The notes under the pieces were generated by a model. It had not been told where the DNA came from and ran no database searches. It worked only from the letters and a program-made list of their open reading frames with translations. Below, piece after piece: positions 34,551 to 44,189 of a DNA stretch of 64,000 nt. The stretch is taken from positions 1,674,001 to 1,738,000 of the forward strand of contig NZ_CP020555.1 of assembly GCF_002080455.1 (NCBI RefSeq), given 5' to 3'. The stretch's first letter is position 1. Each line of letters begins with the position of its first letter. Source of the DNA: Streptomyces sp. Sge12 (GTDB taxonomy: Bacteria > Actinomycetota > Actinomycetes > Streptomycetales > Streptomycetaceae). Made by a program: the position numbers and the translations under genes.

Positions 34551-34825
34551 GGTCGTTCCTCCCCTCGGTCCGGCGTCCGCCGCTCGGCGGACCGCTCGCT
34601 TCCACTATCCCTGCCGGAGCTGCCCCGCACCTGCGGTGACCTGCGGCGGGATCCATGTCCCCGCTCCACCCTGTCGTCCGCCGAGGGCCTTGTCCATCCG
34701 TGCCGACACCCATATCCCGGCGCCCGCGCCAGGTGGCACCATGAGCCCCGCGCCGCCGCCGGACCTGCCGTCCGCACGGGCCGCGCCGCACCACGGCCGA
34801 ACACGAAGCAAGGGGGGACAGAGCT

Positions 34826-35311
34826 GTGCCTGCTCCACGGATGAGCACCACGCCACTGCCCGGCATCGGGGTCCAGTACGACCTCACCACCCGCGAACAC
34901 CGCCACCTGTCGGTGATCGCCCACCGCGACGGGACCCGTACGGTGAACATCTACCGCGCGGACGATCCCGACGCGTGCGCCCAGTCCCTGCACCTGACCG
35001 GGGCGGAGACCGCCTCGCTGATCGACGCCCTGATGCCCGCCCACCACAGCCCCAACGTGCTGCACACCACCGACCTCGGGCTGGTCGCCGAGCGCATCGA
35101 GCTGTCCGCGCACTCGCACTGGAACGGCCGGCTGCTGGGCGAGACCCGGATGCGGACGGAGACCGGCGTCTCGATCGTGGCGGTACTGCGCCGGGCCGAG
35201 GCCCGCCCCTCCCCCGCGCCCGACTTCCGCCTCGCCGGCGGGGACACGCTCATCGTGATCGGTACCCGCGAGGGCGTCGACGCGGCCGCCTCCATACTCG
35301 GACGGGAGTGA
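34826..35311 (+). CDS. RCK_C/TrkA-C regulatory subunit (KhtT-like)
   Basis: A 161-residue soluble protein. The N-terminal domain (IGVQYDLTTREHRHLSVIAHRDG) and the C-terminal TrkA_C domain (TGVSIVAVLRRAEARPSPAPDFRLAGGDTLIVIGTREGVDA) match KhtT-type subunits, which bind nucleotides and gate a K+(Na+)/H+ antiporter. GTG 34826 is preferred over ATG 34841 because AAGGGGGG lies 8 nt upstream. The antiporter gene follows 6 bp after its stop. Confidence 0.85.
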   Translation: MPAPRMSTTPLPGIGVQYDLTTREHRHLSVIAHRDGTRTVNIYRADDPDACAQSLHLTGAETASLIDALMPAHHSPNVLHTTDLGLVAERIELSAHSHWNGRLLGETRMRTETGVSIVAVLRRAEARPSPAPDFRLAGGDTLIVIGTREGVDAAASILGRE

Positions 35312-35317
35312 TCGCCT

Positions 35318-36574
35318 GTGCATTCCGCTGTCTTCCTGATCGAGTTCGGCGCGATCATCCTGGGGCTGGGGCTGCTGGGCCGCCTCGCCGGGCGGTTCCG
35401 CTTCTCCCCGATCCCGCTGTACCTGCTGGCCGGTCTCGCCTTCGGCACGGGCGGACTGCTGCCCATGGGCGCGAGCGAGGAGTTCGTGGCCATCGGCGCG
35501 GAGATCGGCGTCATCCTGCTGCTGTTGATGCTGGGGCTGGAGTACACGGCCACGGACCTGGTCTCCAATCTCCGGACCCAGTACCCGGCCGGACTGGTCG
35601 ACTTCACCCTCAACGCCGTGCCCGGCGCGGTCGCCGCGCTGCTGATGGGCTGGGGCCCGGTGGCCGCGGTGGTCCTCGCGGGGGTCACCTGGATCTCCTC
35701 CTCCGGCGTCATCGCCAAGGTGATGGGGGACCTGGGCCGGCTCGGCAACCGTGAGACCCCGGTGGTCCTCAGCGTCCTGGTCCTGGAAGACCTGGCCATG
35801 GCCGTCTACCTGCCCATCGTCACCGCGCTGCTGGCCGGGGTCGGTCTCGCGGCGGGCAGCCTGACGCTCGCGATCGCCCTCGGTGTGGCGGGGGCGGTGC
35901 TCTTCGTCGCCGTCCGCTACGGCCGGCTCATCTCGCGGTTCGTCTCCAGCGACGACCCGGAGAAGCTGCTGCTCGTCGTCCTGGGCCTGACCCTGCTGGT
36001 CGCGGGCATCGCCCAGCAGTTGCAGGTGTCCGCGGCGGTCGGCGCCTTCCTCGTGGGCATCGCACTGTCCGGCGAGGTGGCCGAGGGGACGCACACCCTG
36101 CTCAGCCCGCTCAGGGACCTGTTCGCCGCGGTGTTCTTCGTCTTCTTCGGCCTGCACACCGACCCGGCGAGCATTCCGCCCGTACTCCTGCCCGCGCTCG
36201 CGCTCGCCCTGGTCACCGCGGGCACGAAGATCGCCACCGGGTACTGGGCGGCGAAGCGGGCCGGGGTCGGGATCAACGGCCGCTGGCGGGCCGGCGGCAC
36301 CCTCGTCGCCCGCGGCGAGTTCTCGATCGTCATCGCCGGGCTCGCCGTCACCGCCGGCATCGAACCGGCCCTCGGGCCGCTGGCCACCGCCTACGTGCTC
36401 ATCCTGGTGGTGATCGGGCCGCTCACCGCCCGGTACACCGAGCCGCTGGCCGCCCGGGCCCGGGGCCGCCGCGCCGCGCGCCCGCCGCTGCTCGCGGCCG
36501 TGCCCTCGCCCGGGAAGTCCCCGGAGTCGGCCGCGGAGCCGGCTCCCGACCAGGACCCCGCCGGGCGTCCGTAG
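35318..36574 (+). CDS. CPA2-family cation:proton antiporter (KhtU/KefB-like)
   Basis: A 418-residue membrane protein with ~12 hydrophobic segments. Conserved CPA2 features are the LVLEDLAMAVYLPI segment (acidic ion-binding region), ILLLLMLGLEYTATDL and RGEFSIVIAGLAV. It should exchange K+ or Na+ for H+ under control of the KhtT-like subunit. GTG 35318 follows GGGAG in the end of the upstream gene. It lacks a C-terminal RCK domain; the tail is a Pro-rich ~40-residue stretch. No other transport partners are nearby. Confidence 0.9.
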   Translation: MHSAVFLIEFGAIILGLGLLGRLAGRFRFSPIPLYLLAGLAFGTGGLLPMGASEEFVAIGAEIGVILLLLMLGLEYTATDLVSNLRTQYPAGLVDFTLNAVPGAVAALLMGWGPVAAVVLAGVTWISSSGVIAKVMGDLGRLGNRETPVVLSVLVLEDLAMAVYLPIVTALLAGVGLAAGSLTLAIALGVAGAVLFVAVRYGRLISRFVSSDDPEKLLLVVLGLTLLVAGIAQQLQVSAAVGAFLVGIALSGEVAEGTHTLLSPLRDLFAAVFFVFFGLHTDPASIPPVLLPALALALVTAGTKIATGYWAAKRAGVGINGRWRAGGTLVARGEFSIVIAGLAVTAGIEPALGPLATAYVLILVVIGPLTARYTEPLAARARGRRAARPPLLAAVPSPGKSPESAAEPAPDQDPAGRP

Positions 36575-36581
36575 CCGTCCG

Positions 36582-36872
<291 letters not shown>

Positions 36873-37092
36873 GGCCCCGCTCCTTTCCGTCGGCCCGGCG
36901 AGGGTGCAGGAGCGGGTTCACCGCCGAGGGAGCGCGCCGCTCCGCGTCAACGCCGTCGGGACGCAGGGGGTGTTCATCGACCTGGGCGTGTCCGCGTACG
37001 GGCACCGCCACCGGCGCATCCGGCGGCCCCGGCAGGGGCGAACCGCGCCCGCCCGGGAGGAGTTCGCGGACACCCTCAGCATCACCCGGCCC

Positions 37093-37117
37093 GCCGGCCC
37101 CACGCATCGGGGCCGGC
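37093..37117 (-). terminator. Terminator of the hydrogenase operon
   Basis: GCCGGCCCC / GGGGCCGGC: perfect 9-bp stem, 7-nt loop, 19 bp after the hypE stop codon. Confidence 0.7.
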
Positions 37118-37135
37118 ACCCATCTTGTGGACCGG

Positions 37136-38197
37136 TCAGCAGATGCGCGGCAGTTGTTCGCCGATCGGGAGGTCGACCACGCGCGTGCCGCCGAGGGCGG
37201 TGCGGGCCACGACCAGGCCCGGGTGGGCGTCGACCGCCTCGCCGATCACCGTCGCGTGGCGGCCCAGCGGATGGGCGCGCATCGCGTCGAGGACGGCATC
37301 GGCGTGCTCGCGGGGCACGAAGGCGACCAGCTTGCCCTCGTTGGCGACGTAGAGCGGGTCGAGTCCGAGGATCGCGCAGGCGTTCGCGACGGCCGCGGGG
37401 ACCGGGACGCGGCCCTCGTGGATCACCACACCGGTCCCGGAGGCGGCGGCGATCTCGTTCAGCGAGGCCGCCAGCCCGCCCCGGGTGGGGTCGCGCAGGA
37501 CGTGGAGGTCCGGGGTGACCGCGAGCATGCTGCGTACGAGGCCGCCCAGGGCGGCGCAGTCGCTCTGGATGTCCACGCCGAATTCGAGCCCCTCGCGGAC
37601 GCTCATGATCGCCACTCCGTGGAGTCCGATCTCACCGCTGACGATGACGACGTCACCCGGTACGACGCGCTGCGGCCGCAGGTCCACCCCCTCCGGGATG
37701 ACGCCGATGCCAGCGGTGTTGATGTAGATGCCGTCCCCGTGGCCCGCTTCCACGACCTTGGTGTCGCCGGTCGCCACCTCCACGCCCGCGGCGCGCGCGG
37801 CCGCGCCCATGGCCTCGGCCACGCGCGCCACGACCGACATCTCGACGCCCTCCTCCAGGATGAACCCGCAGGAGAGGTAGGCCGCTTCGGCGCCGCTCAT
37901 GGCCAGGTCGTTGACCGTGCCGTTGACCGCGAGGTCACCGATGCCGCCGCCGGGGAAGAACAGCGGCCGCACCACGTAGGAGTCGGTGGAGAACGCCAGC
38001 CGGACCCCGCCCAGGGAGACGGCCGCGGAGTCCCCGAGCTGGGCGAGCACCTCACCGCCGAAGGCGGGGGCGAAGAGGTGCTGGACCAGTTCGGCGGAGA
38101 GTGCGCCTCCACCGCCGTGGCCCATCACCACGCGGGGGCGGTCGCGCAGCGGGGCCGGGCAGGTCCAGCCCGTGATGTCGAGTGCGGTGTCAGACAA
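37136..38197 (-). CDS. hypE: Hydrogenase maturation protein HypE
   Basis: A 353-residue PurM-like (AIR synthase fold) protein. It dehydrates the S-carbamoyl group on its own C-terminal Cys to a thiocyanate that donates cyanide to the active-site iron. The C-terminus is the required PRIC, and [10 protein letters not shown] and GDSAAV are ATP-site motifs. TTG 38197 was chosen: GGAGG is 9 nt upstream and the gene overlaps the hypD stop by 8 nt. It is the last gene of the 15-kb operon. Confidence 0.95.
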   Translation of the reverse strand: MSDTALDITGWTCPAPLRDRPRVVMGHGGGGALSAELVQHLFAPAFGGEVLAQLGDSAAVSLGGVRLAFSTDSYVVRPLFFPGGGIGDLAVNGTVNDLAMSGAEAAYLSCGFILEEGVEMSVVARVAEAMGAAARAAGVEVATGDTKVVEAGHGDGIYINTAGIGVIPEGVDLRPQRVVPGDVVIVSGEIGLHGVAIMSVREGLEFGVDIQSDCAALGGLVRSMLAVTPDLHVLRDPTRGGLAASLNEIAAASGTGVVIHEGRVPVPAAVANACAILGLDPLYVANEGKLVAFVPREHADAVLDAMRAHPLGRHATVIGEAVDAHPGLVVARTALGGTRVVDLPIGEQLPRIC

Positions 38198-39395
38198 CGG
38201 GGCTCGCCTCCAGCGGGGCGCTCACGGGGGTCGTTGCGGACGCGGCGGTCGTTGCGGACGCGGCGGCTGCGGCGGTTGCGGCGGTCGTTGCGGCGGGCAC
38301 GGTCCCCAGCTCCAGCCGCCGGTAGAGGTAGTACGCGGCGCAGGCGCCCTCGCTGGAGACCATGGTGGCGCCCAGCGGGCTGCGCGGAGTGCACAGCGTG
38401 CCGAAGGCCTCGCACTCGTGCGGTTTCAGCAGTCCCTGGAGCACCTCGCCGCTGCGGCACTCGGCCGGCTCCCGGGTGTTGATGCCGGTGACCGAGAAGC
38501 GGTGTTCGGCGTCGAAGTCCCGGTAGCGGGCCGACAGCCGCCAGCCGCTGTCGGGGATGACGCCGATACCGCGCCAGGCCCGGTCGGTGACCTCGAAGAC
38601 GTCCTCCAGCATGGCGAGGGCGGCCGGGTTGCCCTCGGGGCGGACGGCGCGCGCGTAGGCGTTGTCGACGGTGTGCTCGCCGCGCTCCAGCTGCCGTACG
38701 GCCCGCCGTACGCCCTCCAGGATGTCCAGCGGCTCGAAGCCGGTCACCACGATCGGGACCCGGTGCCGCGCGGCCAGTTCGGGGTACTCGCTCATGCCCA
38801 TCACGCTGCACACGTGTCCGGCGGCGAGGAAGCCCTGGACCCGGCAGCTCGGCGACTGCATGATCGCCTCGATCGCCGGGGGCACCCGGACGTGGGAGAC
38901 GAGCAGGCTGAAGTTGGGGATCCCCAGCTTCTTGGCCTGATGCACCGTCATGGCGTTGGGCGGCGCGGTGGTCTCGAAGCCGATGCCGAAGAAGACCACC
39001 TGGCGCGCCGGGTTCTCCTGGGCGATCCGCAGGGCGTCGAGCGGGGAGTAGACGACGCGGACGTCGCCGCCCTCGCTGCGCACCTGGAACAGGTCACGGC
39101 CGGTCCCGGGCACCCGGAGCATGTCCCCGAAGGAACAGAAGATCACATCGGGGCGGGAGGCGATCTCCAGCGCCTTGTCGATGACCTCCAGCGGGGTGAC
39201 GCACACCGGGCAGCCCGGACCGTGGATCAACTCAACCTGCTCGGGGAGCAGTTGATCAATCCCGTGCCGGATGATCGTGTGGGTCTGGCCGCCGCAGACC
39301 TCCATCAGGGCCCAGGGGCGGGTCACCGTGGCGTGGATGTCGTCGAGCAGCCGGCGGGCGAGGTCGGGGTCCTGGAACTCCTCGATGTACTTCAC
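38190..39395 (-). CDS. hypD: Hydrogenase maturation protein HypD
   Basis: A 401-residue Fe-S protein, the scaffold for Fe(CN)2CO assembly with Hyp[19 protein letters not shown] (Cys-x-x-Cys) and the [4Fe-4S] cysteines near the C-terminus ([16 protein letters not shown]) are family features. GTG 39395 follows AGGAGGAA and overlaps the hypC stop (GTGA). The last ~35 residues are an Ala/Thr-rich tail from a GCGGCGGTT-like repeat, absent from typical HypDs. Confidence 0.95.
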   Translation of the reverse strand: MKYIEEFQDPDLARRLLDDIHATVTRPWALMEVCGGQTHTIIRHGIDQLLPEQVELIHGPGCPVCVTPLEVIDKALEIASRPDVIFCSFGDMLRVPGTGRDLFQVRSEGGDVRVVYSPLDALRIAQENPARQVVFFGIGFETTAPPNAMTVHQAKKLGIPNFSLLVSHVRVPPAIEAIMQSPSCRVQGFLAAGHVCSVMGMSEYPELAARHRVPIVVTGFEPLDILEGVRRAVRQLERGEHTVDNAYARAVRPEGNPAALAMLEDVFEVTDRAWRGIGVIPDSGWRLSARYRDFDAEHRFSVTGINTREPAECRSGEVLQGLLKPHECEAFGTLCTPRSPLGATMVSSEGACAAYYLYRRLELGTVPAATTAATAAAAASATTAASATTPVSAPLEASPVV

Positions 39396-39769
39396 GGCTG
39401 GACTTCCTCCTGCGGCGCGGTGAGGGCGGGCTCGGGTGCGGGATCGGGGGCGGGTTCGGGATCGGGATCGGGATCGTCGGCGAAGGGCCAGGGCTCGCCG
39501 CCGGCCGCCGCGGCCTGCTCCCATGGGTCGCCGAACTCCGCCTGGAGCATCCCGAGTTGGGCGAAGAGTTCGAGGGTCTGCTTGGCCGACTCCTCGTCGA
39601 GGCGCTGGAGGGCGAAGCCCACGTGGACGATGGCGTACTCACCCACTTGCAGGTCGGGCAGGTACTCCAGGCACACCTCCTTCTGCACACCGCCGAAGTC
39701 GACGGTGGCCATGCGGGTGCCGTCCTTCTCCCCGATGTCGAGCACTCTGCCGGGCACCGCCAGGCACAT
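39392..39769 (-). CDS. hypC: Hydrogenase chaperone HypC/HupF
   Basis: A 125-residue protein; residues 1-80 are the HypC fold beginning MCLAVPGRV with the functional Cys2. It escorts the HypD-borne iron group to the hydrogenase large subunit. Residues ~96-118 form an acidic tail with DPDPDPEP and APDPAPEP repeats from hexamer expansion, unlike the usual ~75-90-residue HypC. Confidence 0.94.
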   Translation of the reverse strand: MCLAVPGRVLDIGEKDGTRMATVDFGGVQKEVCLEYLPDLQVGEYAIVHVGFALQRLDEESAKQTLELFAQLGMLQAEFGDPWEQAAAAGGEPWPFADDPDPDPEPAPDPAPEPALTAPQEEVQP

Positions 39770-39793
39770 GGGCTTCTCCTTGCTGTGGGTGGG

Positions 39794-42160
39794 TCAGGGG
39801 GTGTCGTGCGCGGCGGCGACCATGAGCTGGCCCAGGGCCAGCCCGCCGTCGTTCGGGGGGACCCGGCCGTGCCGCAGCACGGTGAATCCGCGGGCGCGCA
39901 GCAGTCGGGCGCATGCCGAGGAGAGCAGGGTGTTGGCGAAGACCCCGCCCGTCAGGGCGACGGTGTCCGGGCCGTGCCGCTCGCGTGCCGCCCCGCAGAG
40001 GGCGGCGACGAGGGTGGCGACCGAGGCGTGGAAGCGGGCGGCGATCAGCGCCGGGTCCGTCCCCGCGCGTACGTCGGCCACCACGGCGGCCAGCACGGGC
40101 GCCGGATCGGCGGCGAGCGGCCCGCCGCCGGAGTCCGGCGGCAGGTGCAGACCGAAGGCGTATCCGTGTCCCCCGCCGTCACCCTCGCCGTCACCCTCGC
40201 CGTAGCCGCGGCCGTCGCCGTCGCCGTGCGCCCGGTACGCCGCCCCCTCCAGCTCGATCGCGGCCTGCGCCTCGTACCCGGCCCGGTGGCAGATTCCGGC
40301 CAGGGAGGACACGGCGTCGAAGAGCCGGCCCATGCTGGAGGTCGGGACGCAGTTCAGGCCGCGCTCCAACTGCCGTTCCAGTACCCGCAGTTCCTCGCGC
40401 GGGCAGGCGGCGGTGCAGGGCAGGTCCGGTGCCCACCGGATGCCCGCGGCCCGCAGGTGGGACAGTGCCATGCGGTACGGGCGGTGCACGGCCGCGTCGC
40501 CGCCCGGCAGCGGGACGTGGGCGAGGTGGGCGAAGCGGGTGTACCCCGCGTAGTCGGCGAGGAGGACCTCGCCGCCCCACACGGCGCCGTCGTCGCCGTA
40601 GCCGGTGCCGTCGAAGGCGACCCCGATCACCGGACGGCCGCCGTCCAGGCCGTGCTCCGCCATGGCGGAGGCGATGTGCGCGTGATGGTGCTGGACGCGG
40701 ACGAGGGGCCGCGCGCCCGCGGCGCGCTCGGCCCACCCGGCGGACCGGTAGCCGGGGTGCCAGTCGGCGGCGAGGAGCACGGGGGTGACGCCGGTGATGG
40801 ACTCCAGCTGCCGCTCGGCGCGTTCGAGGGCGTACTGGGTGGCGAGGTCGTCCATATCGCCGATGTGCGCGGAGAGCCAGGCCTTGCGTCCTTCGCCGAG
40901 GCAGAAGGCGTTCTTCAGGTCCCCGCCCGCCGCGAGGGTCGCGGGGACCGGTACGGGCAGGGTCAGCGGCAGCGGGGCGTACCCGCGCGAGCGCCGCAGG
41001 GTCAGCGTCTCCCCGTCGCAGACCCGCACCACGGAGTCGTCGCACGGCACGTGGATGGGGCGGTCGTGGGTGAGCCAGCCGTCGGCGAGCGCGGCGAGCC
41101 GGTCCAGGGCCTCGTCGTCGTCGGTGACGATGGGCTCCCCCGCGAGGTTCCCGCTGGTCATGACGAGCAGCCGGGGACCCGGGGGATCCCCGGGCAGGCC
41201 GAGCAGCAGGTGGTGCACCGGGGTGTACGGGAGCATCACCCCGAGGTCGGGACAGCGCGGGGCGACCCCGTCCGGGCCGTCGGCGCCCGCGCGGCGGCGC
41301 AGCAGCACGATGGGCCGTACGCCACCCGCGAGCAGCTGCCGTTCCTCGGGGCCGAGGTGCGCGAACCGCTCGACGTCGGCGAGGTCCCGGGCCATCAGGG
41401 CGAAGGGCTTGTCCCCGCGCGCCTTGCGGCGGCGCAGCTCGGCCACGGCGCCGGGGTGGGTGGCGTCGCAGGCCAGGTGGTAGCCGCCCAGGCCCTTGAC
41501 GGCGAGGATCGCCCCGGCGGCGAGGAGGCGGCGGGCCTCGGCGACCGGGTCGGAGCCGGAGCTCTCGCGGGGCGGGCGGCCAGTGAGCAGTCTGAGGCGG
41601 GGGCCGCAGGCCGGGCAGGCGACGGGCTGGGCGTGGAAGCGGCGGTCGGCCGGGTCCTCGTACTCCCGGGCACAGTCGGGGCACATCGGGAAGGCGGCCA
41701 TGGTGGTGTGGGCGCGGTCGTACGGCAGCCCGGTGACGATGGTGAAGCGCGGCCCGCAGTGGGTGCAGGTGATGAAGGGGTGGCGGTGGCGCCGGTCGGC
41801 CGGGTCGGCCAGTTCGGCGAGGCAGTCGGCGCAGGTGGCCACGTCCGGGGAGACGAGTGTCCGGGCGGGGCCGCCGGTCCGGGAGGCGATGATGGTGAAT
41901 CCGGCGCCGCCCGCGACGGGGACCTCCCAGTGGTCGACGGCGTCGACCACGGCCAGCGGGGGTGCGTCCGCCGCGAGCCGTTCGCAGAACCGCGAGACGG
42001 CGTCCGGGGCGCCCTCGACCTCGGCGACGACGCCCTCGGGGGTGTTGGTGACGTGCCCGGCCAGGCCCAGCCCGGTCGCGCGGGTGTAGACGTAGGGGCG
42101 GAAGCCGACGCCCTGGACCACGCCCCGGACGGTGACCCGGCGGCGCTGCACCGCCTCCAT
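39794..42160 (-). CDS. hypF: Carbamoyltransferase HypF
   Basis: A 788-residue protein. It makes carbamoyl-AMP from carbamoyl phosphate and ATP and loads HypE. Order: acylphosphatase domain (RGVVQGVGFRPYVY, ~12-90), two zinc-finger-like Cys clusters (CADC...CTHCGPRF and CPDC...CPACGPR), a YrdC-like domain (AILAVKGLGGYHLACDA) and a Kae1-like domain (ALTGGVFAN near the C-terminus). GDGDG repeats sit in a variable loop. ATG 42160 shares one base with the hypB stop (TGATG). Confidence 0.95.
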   Translation of the reverse strand: MEAVQRRRVTVRGVVQGVGFRPYVYTRATGLGLAGHVTNTPEGVVAEVEGAPDAVSRFCERLAADAPPLAVVDAVDHWEVPVAGGAGFTIIASRTGGPARTLVSPDVATCADCLAELADPADRRHRHPFITCTHCGPRFTIVTGLPYDRAHTTMAAFPMCPDCAREYEDPADRRFHAQPVACPACGPRLRLLTGRPPRESSGSDPVAEARRLLAAGAILAVKGLGGYHLACDATHPGAVAELRRRKARGDKPFALMARDLADVERFAHLGPEERQLLAGGVRPIVLLRRRAGADGPDGVAPRCPDLGVMLPYTPVHHLLLGLPGDPPGPRLLVMTSGNLAGEPIVTDDDEALDRLAALADGWLTHDRPIHVPCDDSVVRVCDGETLTLRRSRGYAPLPLTLPVPVPATLAAGGDLKNAFCLGEGRKAWLSAHIGDMDDLATQYALERAERQLESITGVTPVLLAADWHPGYRSAGWAERAAGARPLVRVQHHHAHIASAMAEHGLDGGRPVIGVAFDGTGYGDDGAVWGGEVLLADYAGYTRFAHLAHVPLPGGDAAVHRPYRMALSHLRAAGIRWAPDLPCTAACPREELRVLERQLERGLNCVPTSSMGRLFDAVSSLAGICHRAGYEAQAAIELEGAAYRAHGDGDGRGYGEGDGEGDGGGHGYAFGLHLPPDSGGGPLAADPAPVLAAVVADVRAGTDPALIAARFHASVATLVAALCGAARERHGPDTVALTGGVFANTLLSSACARLLRARGFTVLRHGRVPPNDGGLALGQLMVAAAHDTP

Positions 42161-43005
42161 CAGCGGGTCTGTGCGGCGGTCTGGACGTGCGGGTGTTCGT
42201 GGTCCCCGTCGTGTTCGTGACCCTGGTCCTCGTCACGGCCGTGATCGTGATCGTGGTCGTGGTCGTGGTCATGTCCGTGGCCGTGGCTGTGCCCGTGCGT
42301 GTGCCCGTGCGCGTGCTGCTGGCGGGCCATCACCGGGGCGTGCGCCCCGCCGCCCGCCCCGATCGCCAGTGCCCGGTCGAGCAGGACGCCCAGGCCCTCG
42401 CCCGCCCGCGCCGAGGTGAGGACGACCTCCACACCGGGGTTGACCTGCTCGACGTTGGCACGGAAGGCGGCCTCGTCGAATTCGACGGCCCGCGCGATGT
42501 CGGTCTTGGTGACCACCACCAGCTGGGCCAGTCCGAAGGCGGTCGGGTACTTCAGCGGCTTGTCCTCGCCCTCGGTCACCGAGGCGAGGACCACCCGCAG
42601 CGATTCCCCCAGGTCGTAGCCGGCCGGGCAGACCAGATTGCCCACGTTCTCCACGAAGAGCAGCCGGGTGTCCCCGGGCAGCCAGCCGTCCAGGTGCCGG
42701 CCGAGCATGGCGGCCTCCAGGTGGCACAGCCCGTCGGTGAGCACCTGCTTGACCGGTACGCCCGAACGCGCCAGCCGCAGGGCGTCGTTCTCGGTGGCCA
42801 GGTCCGCCGTCAGCGCGGCCACGGGCACGCCGCGCTCCCGCGCGAGGAGCAGTTCGCGCTCCAGCAGCGCCGTCTTGCCGCTGCCGGGGCTGGAGAGCAG
42901 GTTGACCACCGTCGTACCGCGGGCGGTGAGTTCGGTGCGCAGGACCTGGGCGGCGACGTCGTTCTTGGCGAGCACCGCCTGCCGCAGATCGACCACTCGG
43001 CACAT
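42160..43005 (-). CDS. hypB: Hydrogenase nickel incorporation GTPase HypB
   Basis: A 281-residue GTPase for Ni insertion. The P-loop LSSPGSGKTALLE (~40-50), the metal-site FVENVGNLVCP (Cys/His region) and VVTKTDIA (NKxD-like) are clear. The last ~65 residues form a His/Asp tail (HAHGHTHGHSHGHGHDHDH and further HD repeats) that likely stores Ni or Zn. In the best-known HypBs this His-rich stretch is at the N-terminus; here the N-terminus is short (MCRVVDL). Confidence 0.95.
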   Translation of the reverse strand: MCRVVDLRQAVLAKNDVAAQVLRTELTARGTTVVNLLSSPGSGKTALLERELLLARERGVPVAALTADLATENDALRLARSGVPVKQVLTDGLCHLEAAMLGRHLDGWLPGDTRLLFVENVGNLVCPAGYDLGESLRVVLASVTEGEDKPLKYPTAFGLAQLVVVTKTDIARAVEFDEAAFRANVEQVNPGVEVVLTSARAGEGLGVLLDRALAIGAGGGAHAPVMARQQHAHGHTHGHSHGHGHDHDHDHDHDHGRDEDQGHEHDGDHEHPHVQTAAQTR

Positions 43006-43008
43006 GGT

Positions 43009-43404
43009 TCAGGCCTCCTCGGGAATCGGTTCGCGGGTACGGGCACCGGTGGGGCCGTCTTCCCAGCGCACGCTGAGGATCTCCAGCTCACGGCCCGACA
43101 GCAGTTCCACGTCGGTGGCTCTGCCGCATCCGGGGCAGCACAGTTCGGGGGGCATGCCCACCGCCCAGGTGCCGGGGCAGGAACCGCAGCGGGCGCGGGC
43201 CGTCACGGACTCCGTGACGAGTTCGGCCCCTTCGAGGACCGTTCCGGCGCAGGCCAGTTCGAAACAGAAGGCCAGCGCGTCGGGGACCACCCCCGCCAGC
43301 TCACCGACCTGTAGCCGTACGGCGGTGACGGCGTGCGCGCCGCCCGCCCGGGCCGCCTCTTCCACCTGGCCCACGACGGCCATGGCGATCGACATCTCGT
43401 GCAT
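43009..43404 (-). CDS. hypA: Hydrogenase nickel-insertion/Zn protein HypA
   Basis: A 131-residue protein starting MHEMSIAMAVV, whose His2 binds Ni. The zinc site is CGSCPGTW...CCPGCGRA. It delivers nickel to the large subunit with HypB, encoded 3 bp downstream. A Shine-Dalgarno (GGACGGAG) precedes it. A 7-bp hairpin (GGGCGCC/GGCGCCC, 43494-43513) between it and the small DUF6893 gene upstream may tune read-through. Confidence 0.94.
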   Translation of the reverse strand: MHEMSIAMAVVGQVEEAARAGGAHAVTAVRLQVGELAGVVPDALAFCFELACAGTVLEGAELVTESVTARARCGSCPGTWAVGMPPELCCPGCGRATDVELLSGRELEILSVRWEDGPTGARTREPIPEEA

Positions 43405-43521
43405 CGGACTCCGTCCTGCCGGGGCTCATTGAACCGGCGGGACGGAGTCCGTGCGGTCGGCACGCCGGTGGGCGGCGCGCCCGTACGCCATTCGGGCGCC
43501 TGCGGTGGCGCCCCGGGGGTG

Positions 43522-43626
43522 TCACATCCGGCGCATGCGCAGGTAGCGCCGGAGGTCGGGGAGGAACTGCATCAGTACGGCGGCGAGGGCGGCGGCCGCG
43601 GCCCCGCCGATGACGGCCTTCTTCAT
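43522..43626 (-). CDS. DUF6893-type small membrane protein
   Basis: A 34-residue protein (MKKAVIGGAAAAALAAVLMQ start) with one membrane segment and a basic tail. Such tiny proteins recur beside actinobacterial hydrogenase genes (DUF6893 as I recall). GAGGAGAACCCC before ATG 43626 is a strong Shine-Dalgarno. It overlaps the end of the protease gene by 4 nt (ATGA at 43623-43626). Confidence 0.75.
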   Translation of the reverse strand: MKKAVIGGAAAAALAAVLMQFLPDLRRYLRMRRM

Positions 43627-44189
43627 GGGGTTCTCCTCAGTTCGCGGCGAGGCCGGTCGGTTTCGTCGTGGTCGCGGCCGTGGTCCCGGCCGTGGATCAG
43701 GTCCAGGGCCATGCGTACGGCCTCCGGTACGGCGGCGGCCACCGGTGCGCTCAGTCCGATGCCCTCCTCGACCCCGGCCGGTTCGCAGCCGAGGACGAGG
43801 GTGCGCCGCGGGGGCGTGGCGCCGGTCCCGGCGCACAGGGTGTCCAGCAGGGCGAGGACGGCGTCGGGGGACATGTGGTGGCCGTCGAGGACGGGTGGCG
43901 GCGGTGCCGGTTCCCCGTCGCCGCCCGGCTGCGGGCCCGCGCTCCCGTCGGCCTCGATCAGGTACAGCGTGCCCGGCGCGCCGCCGCGGGCGGTGGCGTC
44001 GACCAGCAGCAGCGTGTCGTAGCCGTCGAGGAGCTGGTAGGCGAGGTGGACGCCGCGGACGCCGAAGTCCACCACTTCGACGTCTTCGGGCAGCGGGTGC
44101 GCGGCCAGCTCCCGTACGGTCTCGACGCCGAAGCCGTCGTCGCCGAGGAAGACGTTGCCGATGCCGGCGACCAGGACCCGGGCGTTCAC
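43623..44189 (-). CDS. Hydrogenase maturation protease (HycI/HupD family)
   Basis: A 188-residue M52-type endopeptidase. It would cleave the C-terminal extension of the large subunit after nickel insertion. ARVLVAGIGNVFLGDDGFGVE carries the Ni-sensing Glu/Asp (GDDGFG), and DFGVRG and LVDAT match the family. GTG 44189 overlaps the upstream stop (GTGA). The C-terminal ~20 residues (HGRDHGRDHDETDRPRRE) are His/Arg-rich and unusual. Confidence 0.9.
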   Translation of the reverse strand: MNARVLVAGIGNVFLGDDGFGVETVRELAAHPLPEDVEVVDFGVRGVHLAYQLLDGYDTLLLVDATARGGAPGTLYLIEADGSAGPQPGGDGEPAPPPPVLDGHHMSPDAVLALLDTLCAGTGATPPRRTLVLGCEPAGVEEGIGLSAPVAAAVPEAVRMALDLIHGRDHGRDHDETDRPRRELRRTP

